A stretch of DNA of 33,700 nucleotides from an uncultured Oscillochloris sp. Its GTDB lineage: Bacteria > Chloroflexota > Chloroflexia > Chloroflexales > Chloroflexaceae. Of the stretch, positions 8,313 to 16,248 are shown in pieces. Location: the NCBI GenBank assembly GCA_903920315.1, contig CAIXLU010000328.1:1-33700 (forward strand), given 5' to 3'. The notes under the pieces were generated by a model. The model saw nothing but the letters and a program-made list of their open reading frames with translations. It was not told the DNA's origin and ran no database searches. Every line of letters starts with the position of its first letter. Position 1 is the stretch's first letter. A program made the position numbers and the translations under genes.

Positions 8313-8867
8313 CTAACGCTGTTGGGAGTCCGCCCCTGAAGGAGAAGAATCAGTGGCCTCTGCGGTCGTGCGAAAAAACGCATCCCACCAGCGCTGGGCA
8401 TTTGAGGGTTGAGGGGGGGCGGCGGGAGGGGCAAGGGCGGGTGCAGGATCGGGCGCGGGTGTCGGCGCGATTATCTGCGGCAGAATCACGATATCACCAT
8501 CGCGGGCATAGCCAAGTTGCTCGCGAGCAATCCGTTCAACGTTCACTTTAGACTCAGCGTAGTCAACGGCACCTATCAGCACACGCTCTTCGTCCCTGAG
8601 TTGATCAACCTCGGCCTGGATTGCAACCCGACTGGACTCGAGACTAGCGCTCTGCATCACCTGTCCAATGAAGTTTGCGATCAGCAGCCCGATCAAAGCA
8701 ACCATGATTGCGCCGAGGACGATTGAGATCAGCCCACGTCCTCCCGAGCGTGCGAGCGCAGCAATCCGTCCGACAAGCATGCCCTCAATCGCCGCAATGG
8801 ATGGGCGACGAGTTGGGATCGGCAGCACCTTGCGCCGTGCGTGGTGACGTATACGCTTCATCGTCAT
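8313..8867 (-). CDS. Septum formation initiator family protein (FtsB/DivIC-like)
   Basis: A 184-residue bitopic protein with the FtsB/DivIC layout: a basic cytosolic N-terminus, one membrane helix (about 46-68), a coiled coil (about 75-105) and the hallmark tail ERIAREQLGYARDGD (111-125). This family joins FtsL and FtsQ/DivIB in the divisome and licenses septal wall synthesis. A Pro/Ala-rich C-terminus of about 50 residues is longer than in classic FtsB. The gene starts 9 nt after the bactofilin gene ends and has only a weak GGG ahead of the ATG, so coupled translation is likely. A second ATG two codons later is an alternative. Confidence 0.85.
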   Translation of the reverse strand: MTMKRIRHHARRKVLPIPTRRPSIAAIEGMLVGRIAALARSGGRGLISIVLGAIMVALIGLLIANFIGQVMQSASLESSRVAIQAEVDQLRDEERVLIGAVDYAESKVNVERIAREQLGYARDGDIVILPQIIAPTPAPDPAPALAPPAAPPQPSNAQRWWDAFFRTTAEATDSSPSGADSQQR

Positions 8868-8876
8868 GAGATTACC

Positions 8877-9290
8877 CTACACATCACCGCCACGGGGAGC
8901 CTCTAGCAGCAGCGGTTCATCAATTGTCGTCGTCATGGCGCTTTGGCCACGGAAGAGGCCACCTGGCTCAATATGCAGGGCCGCCGCCGTAATGTCGCCC
9001 CAGACCTTGCCGGTCGGCGATATTTCAAGCTGCTCGACTGCCGTGATCTCGCCCTTAACCGCCCCAGAGACATGGACATTCTGCGCCTTCACCGTCGCTA
9101 TCACCCGGCCCGTTTCGCCGACGATCAAGTTACCAAGAACCTCAATGTCACCCTCAACCGATCCATCAATCCGCATATTGCCATCTGAGGTCATTGACCC
9201 CTGAAACCGAGTATTTGCGCCTATGACCGTCTCAGCCTTGCCATTCATTGTGGGTAGGGCTGTTTGGGACTTCTTGTGGGAGCCAAACAT
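8877..9290 (-). CDS. Bactofilin (polymer-forming cytoskeletal protein)
   Basis: A 137-residue bactofilin. The core (about residues 20-115) is a run of short beta strands with repeated Gly turns, such as NMRIDGSVEGDIEVLGNLIVGETG and AVKGEITAVEQLEISPTG (fragments quoted to show the right-handed beta-helix pattern). Bactofilins polymerise without nucleotide, often at the membrane, and position wall-modifying or division proteins. The frame opens at 9329, but AAGGA precedes the ATG at 9290 by 7 nt and the start MFGSHKK suits the family. It is the first gene of a probable four-gene operon with the FtsB-like gene directly after it. Confidence 0.9.
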   Translation of the reverse strand: MFGSHKKSQTALPTMNGKAETVIGANTRFQGSMTSDGNMRIDGSVEGDIEVLGNLIVGETGRVIATVKAQNVHVSGAVKGEITAVEQLEISPTGKVWGDITAAALHIEPGGLFRGQSAMTTTIDEPLLLEAPRGGDV

Positions 9291-9393
9291 GCTACGATCC
9301 TTCCTCGGCATGCACGCACATACCAACACAAACGACCTCTTTCGGTGACTTTACCGACAAGAGTGCCTGGTTTCTGCGGCGTGCGGTGCTTTG

Positions 9394-9422
9394 ATTATAA
9401 ACGACCCCGGCGCTTCGGGCAA
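9394..9422 (-). promoter_or_regulatory. Probable promoter of the bactofilin operon
   Basis: On the minus strand TTGCCC (9417-9422) is followed after 17 nt by a perfect TATAAT (9394-9399). The predicted transcript would start near 9387 and have a leader of roughly 95 nt before the bactofilin ATG. The -35 box equals the one upstream of secA. Confidence 0.6.
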
Positions 9423-9448
9423 CCCTTTGCCCCGCACTACCTCACCGT

Positions 9449-9490
9449 GCGTCTTTGTGTCAAACCATATGCAGTTTGACGCAAAGGCGC
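9449..9490. repeat. Palindrome with 17-bp arms
   Basis: The arms 9449-9465 and 9474-9490 match at 15 of 17 positions around the 8-nt loop CATATGCA. The element lies between two divergent genes, about 150 bp before the MFS start. It may be an operator, but its GCAAAG-rich sequence also fits a dispersed palindrome. Confidence 0.65.
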
Positions 9491-9640
9491 AAAGACGTAA
9501 AGTGTTACCCTGTTATCTGTTGGTTGATGTGGGCCAATACCCGCGTTTGACAGGCCCGATGGGCGCTCGTAGAATCAGCACTGTCCCCCACCCGGTGCTG
9601 TCCATGCTGTGAACCGTGGCAAAACAGGAACACCCTCGAC

Positions 9641-11014
9641 ATGATCGCTGATGCGAGCGCCCCTCAGTTTGATGCATCATCTCGCCGTCGGATTTTGACC
9701 GTTCTCTTCGTGGGAGTATTTATGGCGGCTCTGGATGCTGCCATTATTGCCCCAGCCATCCCGGCCCTGCGCGCCGCCTTCGGCGTTGATAACAGTCAGA
9801 TCGGCCTTGTGACAATTGTCTTCGGCCTGTGTTCACTGAGCAGCACGGCCCTGATGGCTAATCTGAGCGACCGCTACGGGCACCGACCGATCTATCTGAT
9901 CAACGTCAGCGGGTTCGCTCTCGGCTCACTGCTGATCGCCCTCTCGCCAAACTTCGGCATGGTGCTGGTGGGTCGGGCCATCCAGGGCATCAGCGCGGGC
10001 GGGATCACGCCCACAGCCAGCGCGGTCGTTGGTGACGCATTCCCGCCAGCCGAACGCGGCAAGATCCTCGGACTGATCGGGGCCACTTTCGGTATGGCCT
10101 TCCTGATCGGCCCGGTGGTGGCCTCCCTGATGCTGATCGTCCTGAGTTGGCAGTGGATCTTTCTGATCAACCTGCCCATCGCCGTAGTTATCCTGGTGAT
10201 GGGTGCGCGGGTTCTGCCGGTCTCCGCTCCCATCACCAACCAGCCGCCCTTCGATTATGCAGGGATCGCGGTGGTGACGGTGATGCTCACCAGTCTGATG
10301 ATGGGGATCAACCGAGTCCTCGACAGCGCTCTGAGCATGACCATCTGGCCGGGGCTGCTGGGATTGTCCGCCTTGTGCGTCCCGCTGCTGATCTGGATCG
10401 AGGGGCGGGCGGCTCAGCCGATTGTGCCGCTCAACCTGTTTGGGACACGTCAACTCGTAACGACCTACATCCTCTGCGTGGGAGCAGGCTTTGGCATGGG
10501 CAGCGTCATGTTTATCTCCTCCGTGGCAGTGGCCGCGTTTAACACACCCTCGAAGCAGGCGGGCCTGCTGCTGCTCCCGATGGTCGTCTGCTCGTCGGCA
10601 GCCTCAATGGGTTTTGGCCGGATCCAAAACCGGATGGGCGCACGGGCGGTGATGCTCTGGGGCTTTGGGACGCTGGTGGCTGGCTCTGCGCTGCTGGGGC
10701 TGGAGGCGGCGCATTTCTGGCTCTATATGCTCTCTACCCTGCTGATTGGCGCGGGCGTAGGGATTGTCGTGGGCGGTACGTTACGCACGGTTGTGCTGGA
10801 TGAGGTGCAATCCCACGAGCGCGGCGTGGCCCAGGGTCTGGTGAATATCGGCATCGCGATGGGCAACCTGCTGGTGGTGGCCATTCTCAGCGCCCTGGCC
10901 GACCAAGCCGGCGGCGGGCTGTCTGGCCTGAGCGTGGCCTATCTGGCCGCCGCCGGGGTGATGGTGGTCATGATGGTGACGAGTTTTGGGCTGCGCCCAC
11001 GTCGGCGGGATTAG
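9641..11014 (+). CDS. Major facilitator superfamily drug/metabolite exporter (EmrB/QacA-like)
   Basis: A 457-residue polytopic MFS transporter. The first helix carries AALDAAIIAPAIPAL, typical of drug:H+ antiporters. The loop between helices 2 and 3 has the motif-A-like LSDRYGHRP. The stretch VGRAIQGISAGGITPTASAV and GATFGMAFLIGPVVAS (motif C, shared by exporters) follow. About 12 to 14 hydrophobic helices are visible. The substrate cannot be told. The ATG at 9641 has only AGGA 11 nt away, so the start is moderately sure. It has no nearby regulator gene, and its 3' end overlaps the convergent DUF4349 gene by 4 nt. Confidence 0.88.
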   Translation: MIADASAPQFDASSRRRILTVLFVGVFMAALDAAIIAPAIPALRAAFGVDNSQIGLVTIVFGLCSLSSTALMANLSDRYGHRPIYLINVSGFALGSLLIALSPNFGMVLVGRAIQGISAGGITPTASAVVGDAFPPAERGKILGLIGATFGMAFLIGPVVASLMLIVLSWQWIFLINLPIAVVILVMGARVLPVSAPITNQPPFDYAGIAVVTVMLTSLMMGINRVLDSALSMTIWPGLLGLSALCVPLLIWIEGRAAQPIVPLNLFGTRQLVTTYILCVGAGFGMGSVMFISSVAVAAFNTPSKQAGLLLLPMVVCSSAASMGFGRIQNRMGARAVMLWGFGTLVAGSALLGLEAAHFWLYMLSTLLIGAGVGIVVGGTLRTVVLDEVQSHERGVAQGLVNIGIAMGNLLVVAILSALADQAGGGLSGLSVAYLAAAGVMVVMMVTSFGLRPRRRD

Positions 11015-11910
11015 ACGGCGGGCGGGGCTTTGCGCCCACCACGGGCGCGGCGACGCCAGCCCCAGCGGATCAGCAACCCCAGCGGCAGCCACACCGGTAT
11101 CCACACAAACAGGATGATGCCAAGCTCGATCAGACCCTGCCCGAACCCGATCAGGGAGCCGATGGAACTGCTCACAACCCGCATCGGCTGCCATCCCGAC
11201 TCCGGAATGATTGCCGGGGTCGGTGGTACCGGCTGCAGATCAGCCGTAATCGTGGCCATGGCGGCGCTATCCTTGAGGTACTTCATACGCCCTTGGATCT
11301 GCTCGATCTGGCCCTGGACATCGGTAAGAGCGGAGTTCACCTGTAGGGCGTCCTCAACCTTGTCGGCCTTGGCAAGCAGGGCCAGCAACCGGTCGCGGGT
11401 GGCTCCCAGGTTACGCATGCGCGAGTCGAGATCAACAAACTCGGCGGTGACATCATCGCCACCGACGCTGCGCGAGAGGACTCTGCGCGCCAGACCCTCG
11501 ACATCGGAGAGGGCGGAACCAAACGAGTCGGAGGGCACGCGAAAGGTGATCGTAGAGGTTTGTGAGTCACCGCTACCGTTCGTCTGCACGCTTACCACAT
11601 AGCCGCCGAGCTGATCAACGCGGGCGCGGATGCTGGCCTCGGCGTCGGAGACACGCTCAACCTGAAGCGTGACCGTGGCGGTCTTGATCACCATACGCTG
11701 AGCAGTCTGGCTCGCGGTGTCGCTCTGCGCGCTACCACCGGAGGCGGAGGATGAACTCTCCAGCGCGGCGGGTGCCCCTGGGGACGCAGGGGCAGACCTC
11801 TCCATCTGCGGGGAAGGCATGGGCACAGGTGCCGACGATCCCGCACTCGCACATGCAGTCAGCATCAGGGCGGCGAACAAGGTTGCGGTAAGAATCTTGA
11901 GTGTTTGCAT
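11011..11910 (-). CDS. DUF4349 domain lipoprotein
   Basis: A 299-residue envelope protein. It has a lipoprotein signal ending in LTAC with the lipidated Cys20, then a Ser/Ala/Pro-rich linker, then the DUF4349 core beginning RMVIKTATVTLQVERVSDAE. The core contains a helical, probably coiled-coil part (DSRMRNLGATRDRLLALL). A C-terminal membrane helix follows (about 262-284), ending in a basic tail. DUF4349 proteins are found in many bacteria; their role is not established. The frame begins at 11940, but GGAG 6 nt before the ATG at 11910 fixes the start. Having both a lipid anchor and a C-terminal helix is common for this family. Confidence 0.88.
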   Translation of the reverse strand: MQTLKILTATLFAALMLTACASAGSSAPVPMPSPQMERSAPASPGAPAALESSSSASGGSAQSDTASQTAQRMVIKTATVTLQVERVSDAEASIRARVDQLGGYVVSVQTNGSGDSQTSTITFRVPSDSFGSALSDVEGLARRVLSRSVGGDDVTAEFVDLDSRMRNLGATRDRLLALLAKADKVEDALQVNSALTDVQGQIEQIQGRMKYLKDSAAMATITADLQPVPPTPAIIPESGWQPMRVVSSSIGSLIGFGQGLIELGIILFVWIPVWLPLGLLIRWGWRRRARGGRKAPPAV

Positions 11911-12214
11911 CGTCTTCTCCAGGGGATTGCGCTCATACATTTAGGGCTGATGCAAAGTCCTGCCGCTGTATCGCCGTGGGGCTAAAGCCAATACTTTTCA
12001 GATAAGCCGTCAGATGCCGACCACGAATAGGTCACGAATACGCGAATAAGGCTCTGCACCGGGCTATTCGTATATTCGCGTCCTCTTCGTGGTCGGCGCG
12101 GCATGGCCTTATTCGAAAAGTATTGGGACTAAAGCCCTCGGCTCTCGACGGCCTTCGTAGATCTCGCCGGACGACCAGGTGCCTGAAGATTTTGCACGAG
12201 CTCTTCCCATGACG
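11911..12214. other. Spacer with inverted-repeat element
   Basis: This 304-bp spacer between two minus-strand lipoprotein genes is mostly taken up by the long inverted repeat at 11989-12126. No ORF with a plausible ribosome-binding site is seen. No clear promoter for the DUF4349 gene could be placed. Confidence 0.5.
11989..12126. repeat. Long inverted-repeat element (MITE-like)
   Basis: The terminal 12 nt are a perfect inverted repeat (CCAATACTTTTC, 11989-12000 against 12115-12126). Complementarity continues inward with small gaps through CCGACCACGAA (left near 12016, right near 12085-12095) and through CACGAATACGCGAATA-type sequence, so the whole 138 bp can fold into one long stem. CTAAAGCC occurs as a direct repeat on both sides (11983-11990 and 12129-12136), though not exactly abutting the ends on the right. 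The element has no coding capacity. Confidence 0.75.
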
Positions 12215-13768
12215 CTACATCCTCCCCAACAGTTCCTGCCATGTCGCGCAGTCGAGTGAATCCCGCAGCGGGAGACCTTGGCTTGTCTGGAACTGGTGCA
12301 GGGCCGTGCGGGTCTGATCGCCGAAGAATCCGTCTGGCGTGCCCGCATTCTGCCCGCTGGCGTTCAGACGACCCTGGAGGTCGGCTACGCCCGCTGAAAA
12401 CACCCGTGATTGCGCAGGCTGCCACGCGATCTGCGGTAGATGGGAGCAGTCGCCCGCGTAGAGCGGGCGCACGCTGTCGGCCCAGCGCGGAGAGAAACCG
12501 ACCGCGCTGGTAACTACCGCCGGCGACCCGCTCGCATCGAGCCAGTGCATCATCTCGGTCTGGGCCTCGCCATTGGTGCTGCCCGCCCCAACAATCAGTG
12601 CGCCGCTGGCATCCTCGCGCCATAGCACATCGCTCACCGGGTAGCTGTCCTGGCGCAGCGAGGTAATCTTCCCGTCGGCGGCAACGCGCACCATATGCGG
12701 GGTGAAGGGGTACTCCCAACTGAAAACATCGCTCGAAACCTCTTGGTAAAAGGCGTAGGTCGTGCCATCAAGAAACTGGCGGGCACCCGTGACCAGCGGA
12801 TAGCTCGTGTCGGCCTGGGCAATCAGTGCCTTTTTTGCACCCGTAGCTGCGTCAATCCGGTAGAGTCCATAGGGTTGATCAGGGCCAGGGCCACCGGCGG
12901 TGATCGTGATCGCCGAACCATCCACACTCCAGACGGGAACTTCGCAGCAGGCGCTCGTGCGGATGGGCGCGGTTCCCTTCTGATTAAGAATTACCAACTC
13001 GCCGCCGGGGAAGCCGGACATGGCGATGTTATAGGCTCCGAGCAGCAGCCGCTGGCCGTCTTTGTCGTAGCTGATGGGCGTATAGCTCCATGCGGTGGTG
13101 TCTTGGGGAGCCAAACCCTCCAGGCTATCGTCGGCGATTACAAGGCTTGGGGTTCCCCCGCTGGTCGGGATTGACCAGACTCCGTTGCCAAATGCCCTTG
13201 TCGCTGCGGTTTGCCCATCAATGCGAAAAACAACAGTTCGACCGTCGGGGCTGATCGTGGGTACACTGACATTGCCGACAAACAACTCGCGCCGCCCGCC
13301 GCCGTCGAGAGCCACCAGAGTGGCCCCCGCCCCCTCGCCCGTCACATAGGTCATCGTTCCCGCATCGGCAGCCACATTGAAGCCTTGCAGCCGCCAGGAC
13401 TCAAACGTAATCTGTGAGATCGTCTTCCCGTCGCGCTCCATACGCATAACCTGGCCCGTACCGACGGCGCTAAAGTAGACTGCGGCTGGCAGTGAGGTCT
13501 CCCCGGCGATAGTGGCGGTAGGCGGCAGCGGGATTGCCGTCGCCGTAGGCGGGATCGGAGTCGGGCTTGACATAACGGCAACTTCCGCTGGCGTAGGTGA
13601 CGCAGCAGGAGATGGCGTAGCACCGATCTGGGCGGTGCGGGGGGATGTTCCGACGAGACCCTGAGAGGCACGAGGAACATTCCCGCCGCACGCGGCGAGG
13701 GTAAGGGCAAGCGGGAGCAGGATCGCGGCGCAGGCCGCATGTCGCCAGGTATGACGGGAATAGGTCAT
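12215..13768 (-). CDS. Lipoprotein with TolB-like beta-propeller and C-terminal peptidoglycan-binding domain
   Basis: A 517-residue lipoprotein with a signal ending in LAAC (Cys27) and a Pro/Thr-rich linker to about residue 85. Propeller-like repeats follow. They are visible as SPDGRTVVFRIDG, YDKDGQRLLLGAYN and VWSVDGSAITITAGG, as in TolB/WD40-like beta-propellers. The last 75 residues, starting near LQGRLNASGQNAG and containing PDGFFGDQTRTALHQFQ, fit the PG_binding_1 fold that holds proteins to the cell wall. The frame opens at 13888, but GAGGTG 6 nt ahead marks the ATG at 13768. It starts 46 nt after the histidine kinase stop, so the two are probably one operon. It could sense or report wall state to the kinase. 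Confidence 0.85.
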   Translation of the reverse strand: MTYSRHTWRHAACAAILLPLALTLAACGGNVPRASQGLVGTSPRTAQIGATPSPAASPTPAEVAVMSSPTPIPPTATAIPLPPTATIAGETSLPAAVYFSAVGTGQVMRMERDGKTISQITFESWRLQGFNVAADAGTMTYVTGEGAGATLVALDGGGRRELFVGNVSVPTISPDGRTVVFRIDGQTAATRAFGNGVWSIPTSGGTPSLVIADDSLEGLAPQDTTAWSYTPISYDKDGQRLLLGAYNIAMSGFPGGELVILNQKGTAPIRTSACCEVPVWSVDGSAITITAGGPGPDQPYGLYRIDAATGAKKALIAQADTSYPLVTGARQFLDGTTYAFYQEVSSDVFSWEYPFTPHMVRVAADGKITSLRQDSYPVSDVLWREDASGALIVGAGSTNGEAQTEMMHWLDASGSPAVVTSAVGFSPRWADSVRPLYAGDCSHLPQIAWQPAQSRVFSAGVADLQGRLNASGQNAGTPDGFFGDQTRTALHQFQTSQGLPLRDSLDCATWQELLGRM

Positions 13769-13814
13769 AAGGATCACCTCACTCATTGATGGGGGAAGGG
13801 TATCGTTGAAGACC

Positions 13815-15884
13815 CTACGCATGTCCTCGCTCGCCCAGGGGCAGGCTGACCGTGAAGCGGCTCCCTTGCCCTGGCGTACTGGTGACATCCACGCGCCCGC
13901 CGTGGGCCTCCGCCAACCGCCGCACCAGCACCAGCCCCAGGCCCGTACCTTCGTACGACCGGCTCAGTCGGCTGTCGAGTTGGGTGAACGGCTGAAAGAG
14001 CCGTCCCAGATCCGCCTCGGTGATGCCGATGCCAGTGTCCCAGACCACAAACTGGATACGCTCCTGCTCCGCATCCGTCGTCACATCGAGGCCAACCGCC
14101 CCGCCTGACGGCGTGAATGTGATCGCGTTGGTAAGCAGGTTGGTGAGGATCTGGATCAATCGGCGCTCGTCGGCACACAGCTCTGCGTTGCCGTGCTCCT
14201 GGCGGTAATGCAGGTGAACGTCCTTCTGTTGCGCGGCGGTCTGCACGATCTGGAATGCCAATGCGCAGATGCTGTCCACATCAACTGGCTGACGATCCAT
14301 ATGCGCCTGGTCGGCCCCAATGCGGGCCAGGTCGAGGATGTCGGAGAGGATCGCGAGCAGGTGTTTCCCACTCTCTCGCACCGTGGCGAGCGCGTGGCGC
14401 TGCGGCGCGCTGACCGGCCCGTAGTCGCCCTCGTCAAGGCATTCGCCGATCCCCAGGATACCGTTGAGCGGGGTGCACAACTCGTGGCTTATCATAGCCA
14501 GAAACTCATCCTTGACCCGCAGCGCACGGGTCAATTCGGCATTCGTGCGGCTCAGTGCATCGGCCTGGGCCTGCACGACATCCTCCGCACGCTTGCGCGA
14601 GGTGATGTCCTGTCCGGTGATGACCCCCAGCACCAGCGTGCCATCGGCAACAGACACCGAACCCCCGCTGAACGAAAACCAGCGCACATCGTCTGCGTCG
14701 CGCCCCCGCAGACTCAGTTCCAGATCGCGGAACCGCTCGCCGCGCAATACGCGCGCAATGGGAGTCTGTGTGGACGGCACGGACAACCCATCAGAACCGC
14801 AGAGTGTGAGCGAGGAGTCCCGCACCATATCCCGAATCGTCGCATGGGCAACCGGCGAATGGATCCGCAGATGCTCGTGGGCGGCGCGGTTGATCGCCGT
14901 GATCCTGCCGTCCGATGTGAGAACCGCCACCCCCACATCCAGTGTCTGCAAAATGGCCTCGCGCTGCTGATATTCGGCGTCGCGTGCCTGCTCAGCCTGC
15001 CGCTGCGCAGTGACGTCCATAACGATAGTTCCGACGCCGAGCAACGTGCCATCGGCGGCGTGTACCGGGAAGTAGCTGATGTGCCAGATGTGAAACACAC
15101 CGGGACCCGCCAGGGTCTTCCCGCAGATCTCGCTGTTGAGGATCGACTCGCTGGTCGTCATCACATGAAGGAAGGGGGGCTCCACCACTGACGCCAATGC
15201 GGGCATCACCTCGCGGACGGTGCGGCCCAGGTGCGCCTCCGGCGCCATCCTGTTTATGGCGGCGAGTGTGGCGTTAATGTGCTGGTAGCGCAGTTCCGTA
15301 TCCAGCAAGGCGATGCCAATCGGTGCGTGCGCGAGCAAGCTGTCGAGGCGGGCCGCGTGTTCGATGGCGCGGCGCGTGTGGGCCTCGATCTGGGCGGAGG
15401 CGGTACGCAGCGCGGCCTCGGCGTGTACCCGTGCGGTGACATCACGATGAATGCCAACGTAGCGAATGATCGTACCCTGGTTGTCGGTGATCTGATGCAC
15501 CGACGACTCGATCACCACCTCATGCCCGTCGCGGGTGCGATGGAACGCCTCGCCACGCCAGGAGCCAGTGGTCATAAGAGTGTTCAGCACAGACACGCCG
15601 CTCTCACCACTGACGTAGCGCACGACCGTGATCACCTCGGTGATTGGTCGCCCCATCGCCTCCGCACGCGACCAGCCGTAGATCTGCTCGACGGCCCGGT
15701 TCCAGTGGACGATCTGGTACCGCTCATCCGTGACAAAGATCGCATCGCTTACGACATCAAGCCAGATCGGGGGGGCGGATGAGATGTCGATTGCGGCTGC
15801 ACGCTCCAGTGCGGCGATACGGGCACGCAGGCGCTGATTCTCGGCGTGGAGTTGCTCAATGGTTTTGGACGAAGAGGTGTTCAT
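13815..15884 (-). CDS. Cytosolic multi-PAS sensor histidine kinase
   Basis: A 689-residue sensor kinase without membrane helices. It begins with a short coiled coil (8-31), then three PAS domains (about 40-160, 185-300 and 308-440), a HisKA dimerisation domain and an HATPase_c domain (about 570-685). The H-box reads SHELCTPLN with the phospho-accepting His467; the usual Arg after EL is replaced by Cys470. The N-box (LTNLLTNAITF), G1 (DTGIGI), F-box (LFQPF) and G2 (GTGLGL) look intact. No receiver domain or response regulator gene is adjacent, so the partner is elsewhere. No clear SD precedes the ATG at 15884. The lipoprotein gene downstream is probably co-transcribed. Confidence 0.92.
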   Translation of the reverse strand: MNTSSSKTIEQLHAENQRLRARIAALERAAAIDISSAPPIWLDVVSDAIFVTDERYQIVHWNRAVEQIYGWSRAEAMGRPITEVITVVRYVSGESGVSVLNTLMTTGSWRGEAFHRTRDGHEVVIESSVHQITDNQGTIIRYVGIHRDVTARVHAEAALRTASAQIEAHTRRAIEHAARLDSLLAHAPIGIALLDTELRYQHINATLAAINRMAPEAHLGRTVREVMPALASVVEPPFLHVMTTSESILNSEICGKTLAGPGVFHIWHISYFPVHAADGTLLGVGTIVMDVTAQRQAEQARDAEYQQREAILQTLDVGVAVLTSDGRITAINRAAHEHLRIHSPVAHATIRDMVRDSSLTLCGSDGLSVPSTQTPIARVLRGERFRDLELSLRGRDADDVRWFSFSGGSVSVADGTLVLGVITGQDITSRKRAEDVVQAQADALSRTNAELTRALRVKDEFLAMISHELCTPLNGILGIGECLDEGDYGPVSAPQRHALATVRESGKHLLAILSDILDLARIGADQAHMDRQPVDVDSICALAFQIVQTAAQQKDVHLHYRQEHGNAELCADERRLIQILTNLLTNAITFTPSGGAVGLDVTTDAEQERIQFVVWDTGIGITEADLGRLFQPFTQLDSRLSRSYEGTGLGLVLVRRLAEAHGGRVDVTSTPGQGSRFTVSLPLGERGHA

Positions 15885-16248
15885 TGGCGTTTGTCAATAC
15901 CTTCGCCACAACTAACCGTGAAGTCGCGGTCACAGAGCTTGGACGTATACATCCGCTCTCCGCTGAACTATCACCCGGATAATTAAGGAAAAATATGTGG
16001 GTAGTATGTGTGCATTGTACCATCCAATAGTGTGGAATAAATCACACCTCAACCGCTTGCTCGACCGATTGGCCTATGCGGCCCACGAGCGCAGGGTGAT
16101 CGGCGATGGCGAGCAGGGAGATGATCTGCCGAGTACGGTGACGATCCAGACACGCTCCCCTTTCCCGCGATCAAGAGTAGGCAACAAGCCATGCTATACT
16201 CAGCGAAGTGTTCTGCAGTAGTACTCCCCCTCATTGAGGAGCTGGGTT
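15885..16248. other. Divergent intergenic region
   Basis: This 364-bp region separates the sensor kinase from the AAR-like gene. A TATACT hexamer (16195-16200, +) could be the -10 of the AAR-like gene but has no good -35 partner. A stretch at about 16055-16175 reads like old coding sequence on the minus strand, with no start codon and no recognisable family. Nothing else can be supported. Confidence 0.4.

Larger units (their letters stand above)
9291..9640. other. Divergent intergenic region between bactofilin and MFS genes
   Basis: This 350-bp region carries the bactofilin promoter (9394-9422) and a palindrome (9449-9490), both listed separately. No convincing promoter for the plus-strand MFS gene could be placed, and no protein-coding frame with a ribosome-binding site is seen. 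The stretch just after the palindrome is rich in GCAAAG-like motifs. Confidence 0.5.

Noticed and set aside
11012-11602. Plus-strand frame of 190 codons after the MFS gene
   Set aside because: It is antisense to the DUF4349 lipoprotein, which has signal peptide, lipobox and SD.
16055-16175. Possible small minus-strand gene in the divergent region
   Set aside because: About 40 open codons with gene-like feel, but a stop just upstream, no start codon and no recognisable family.
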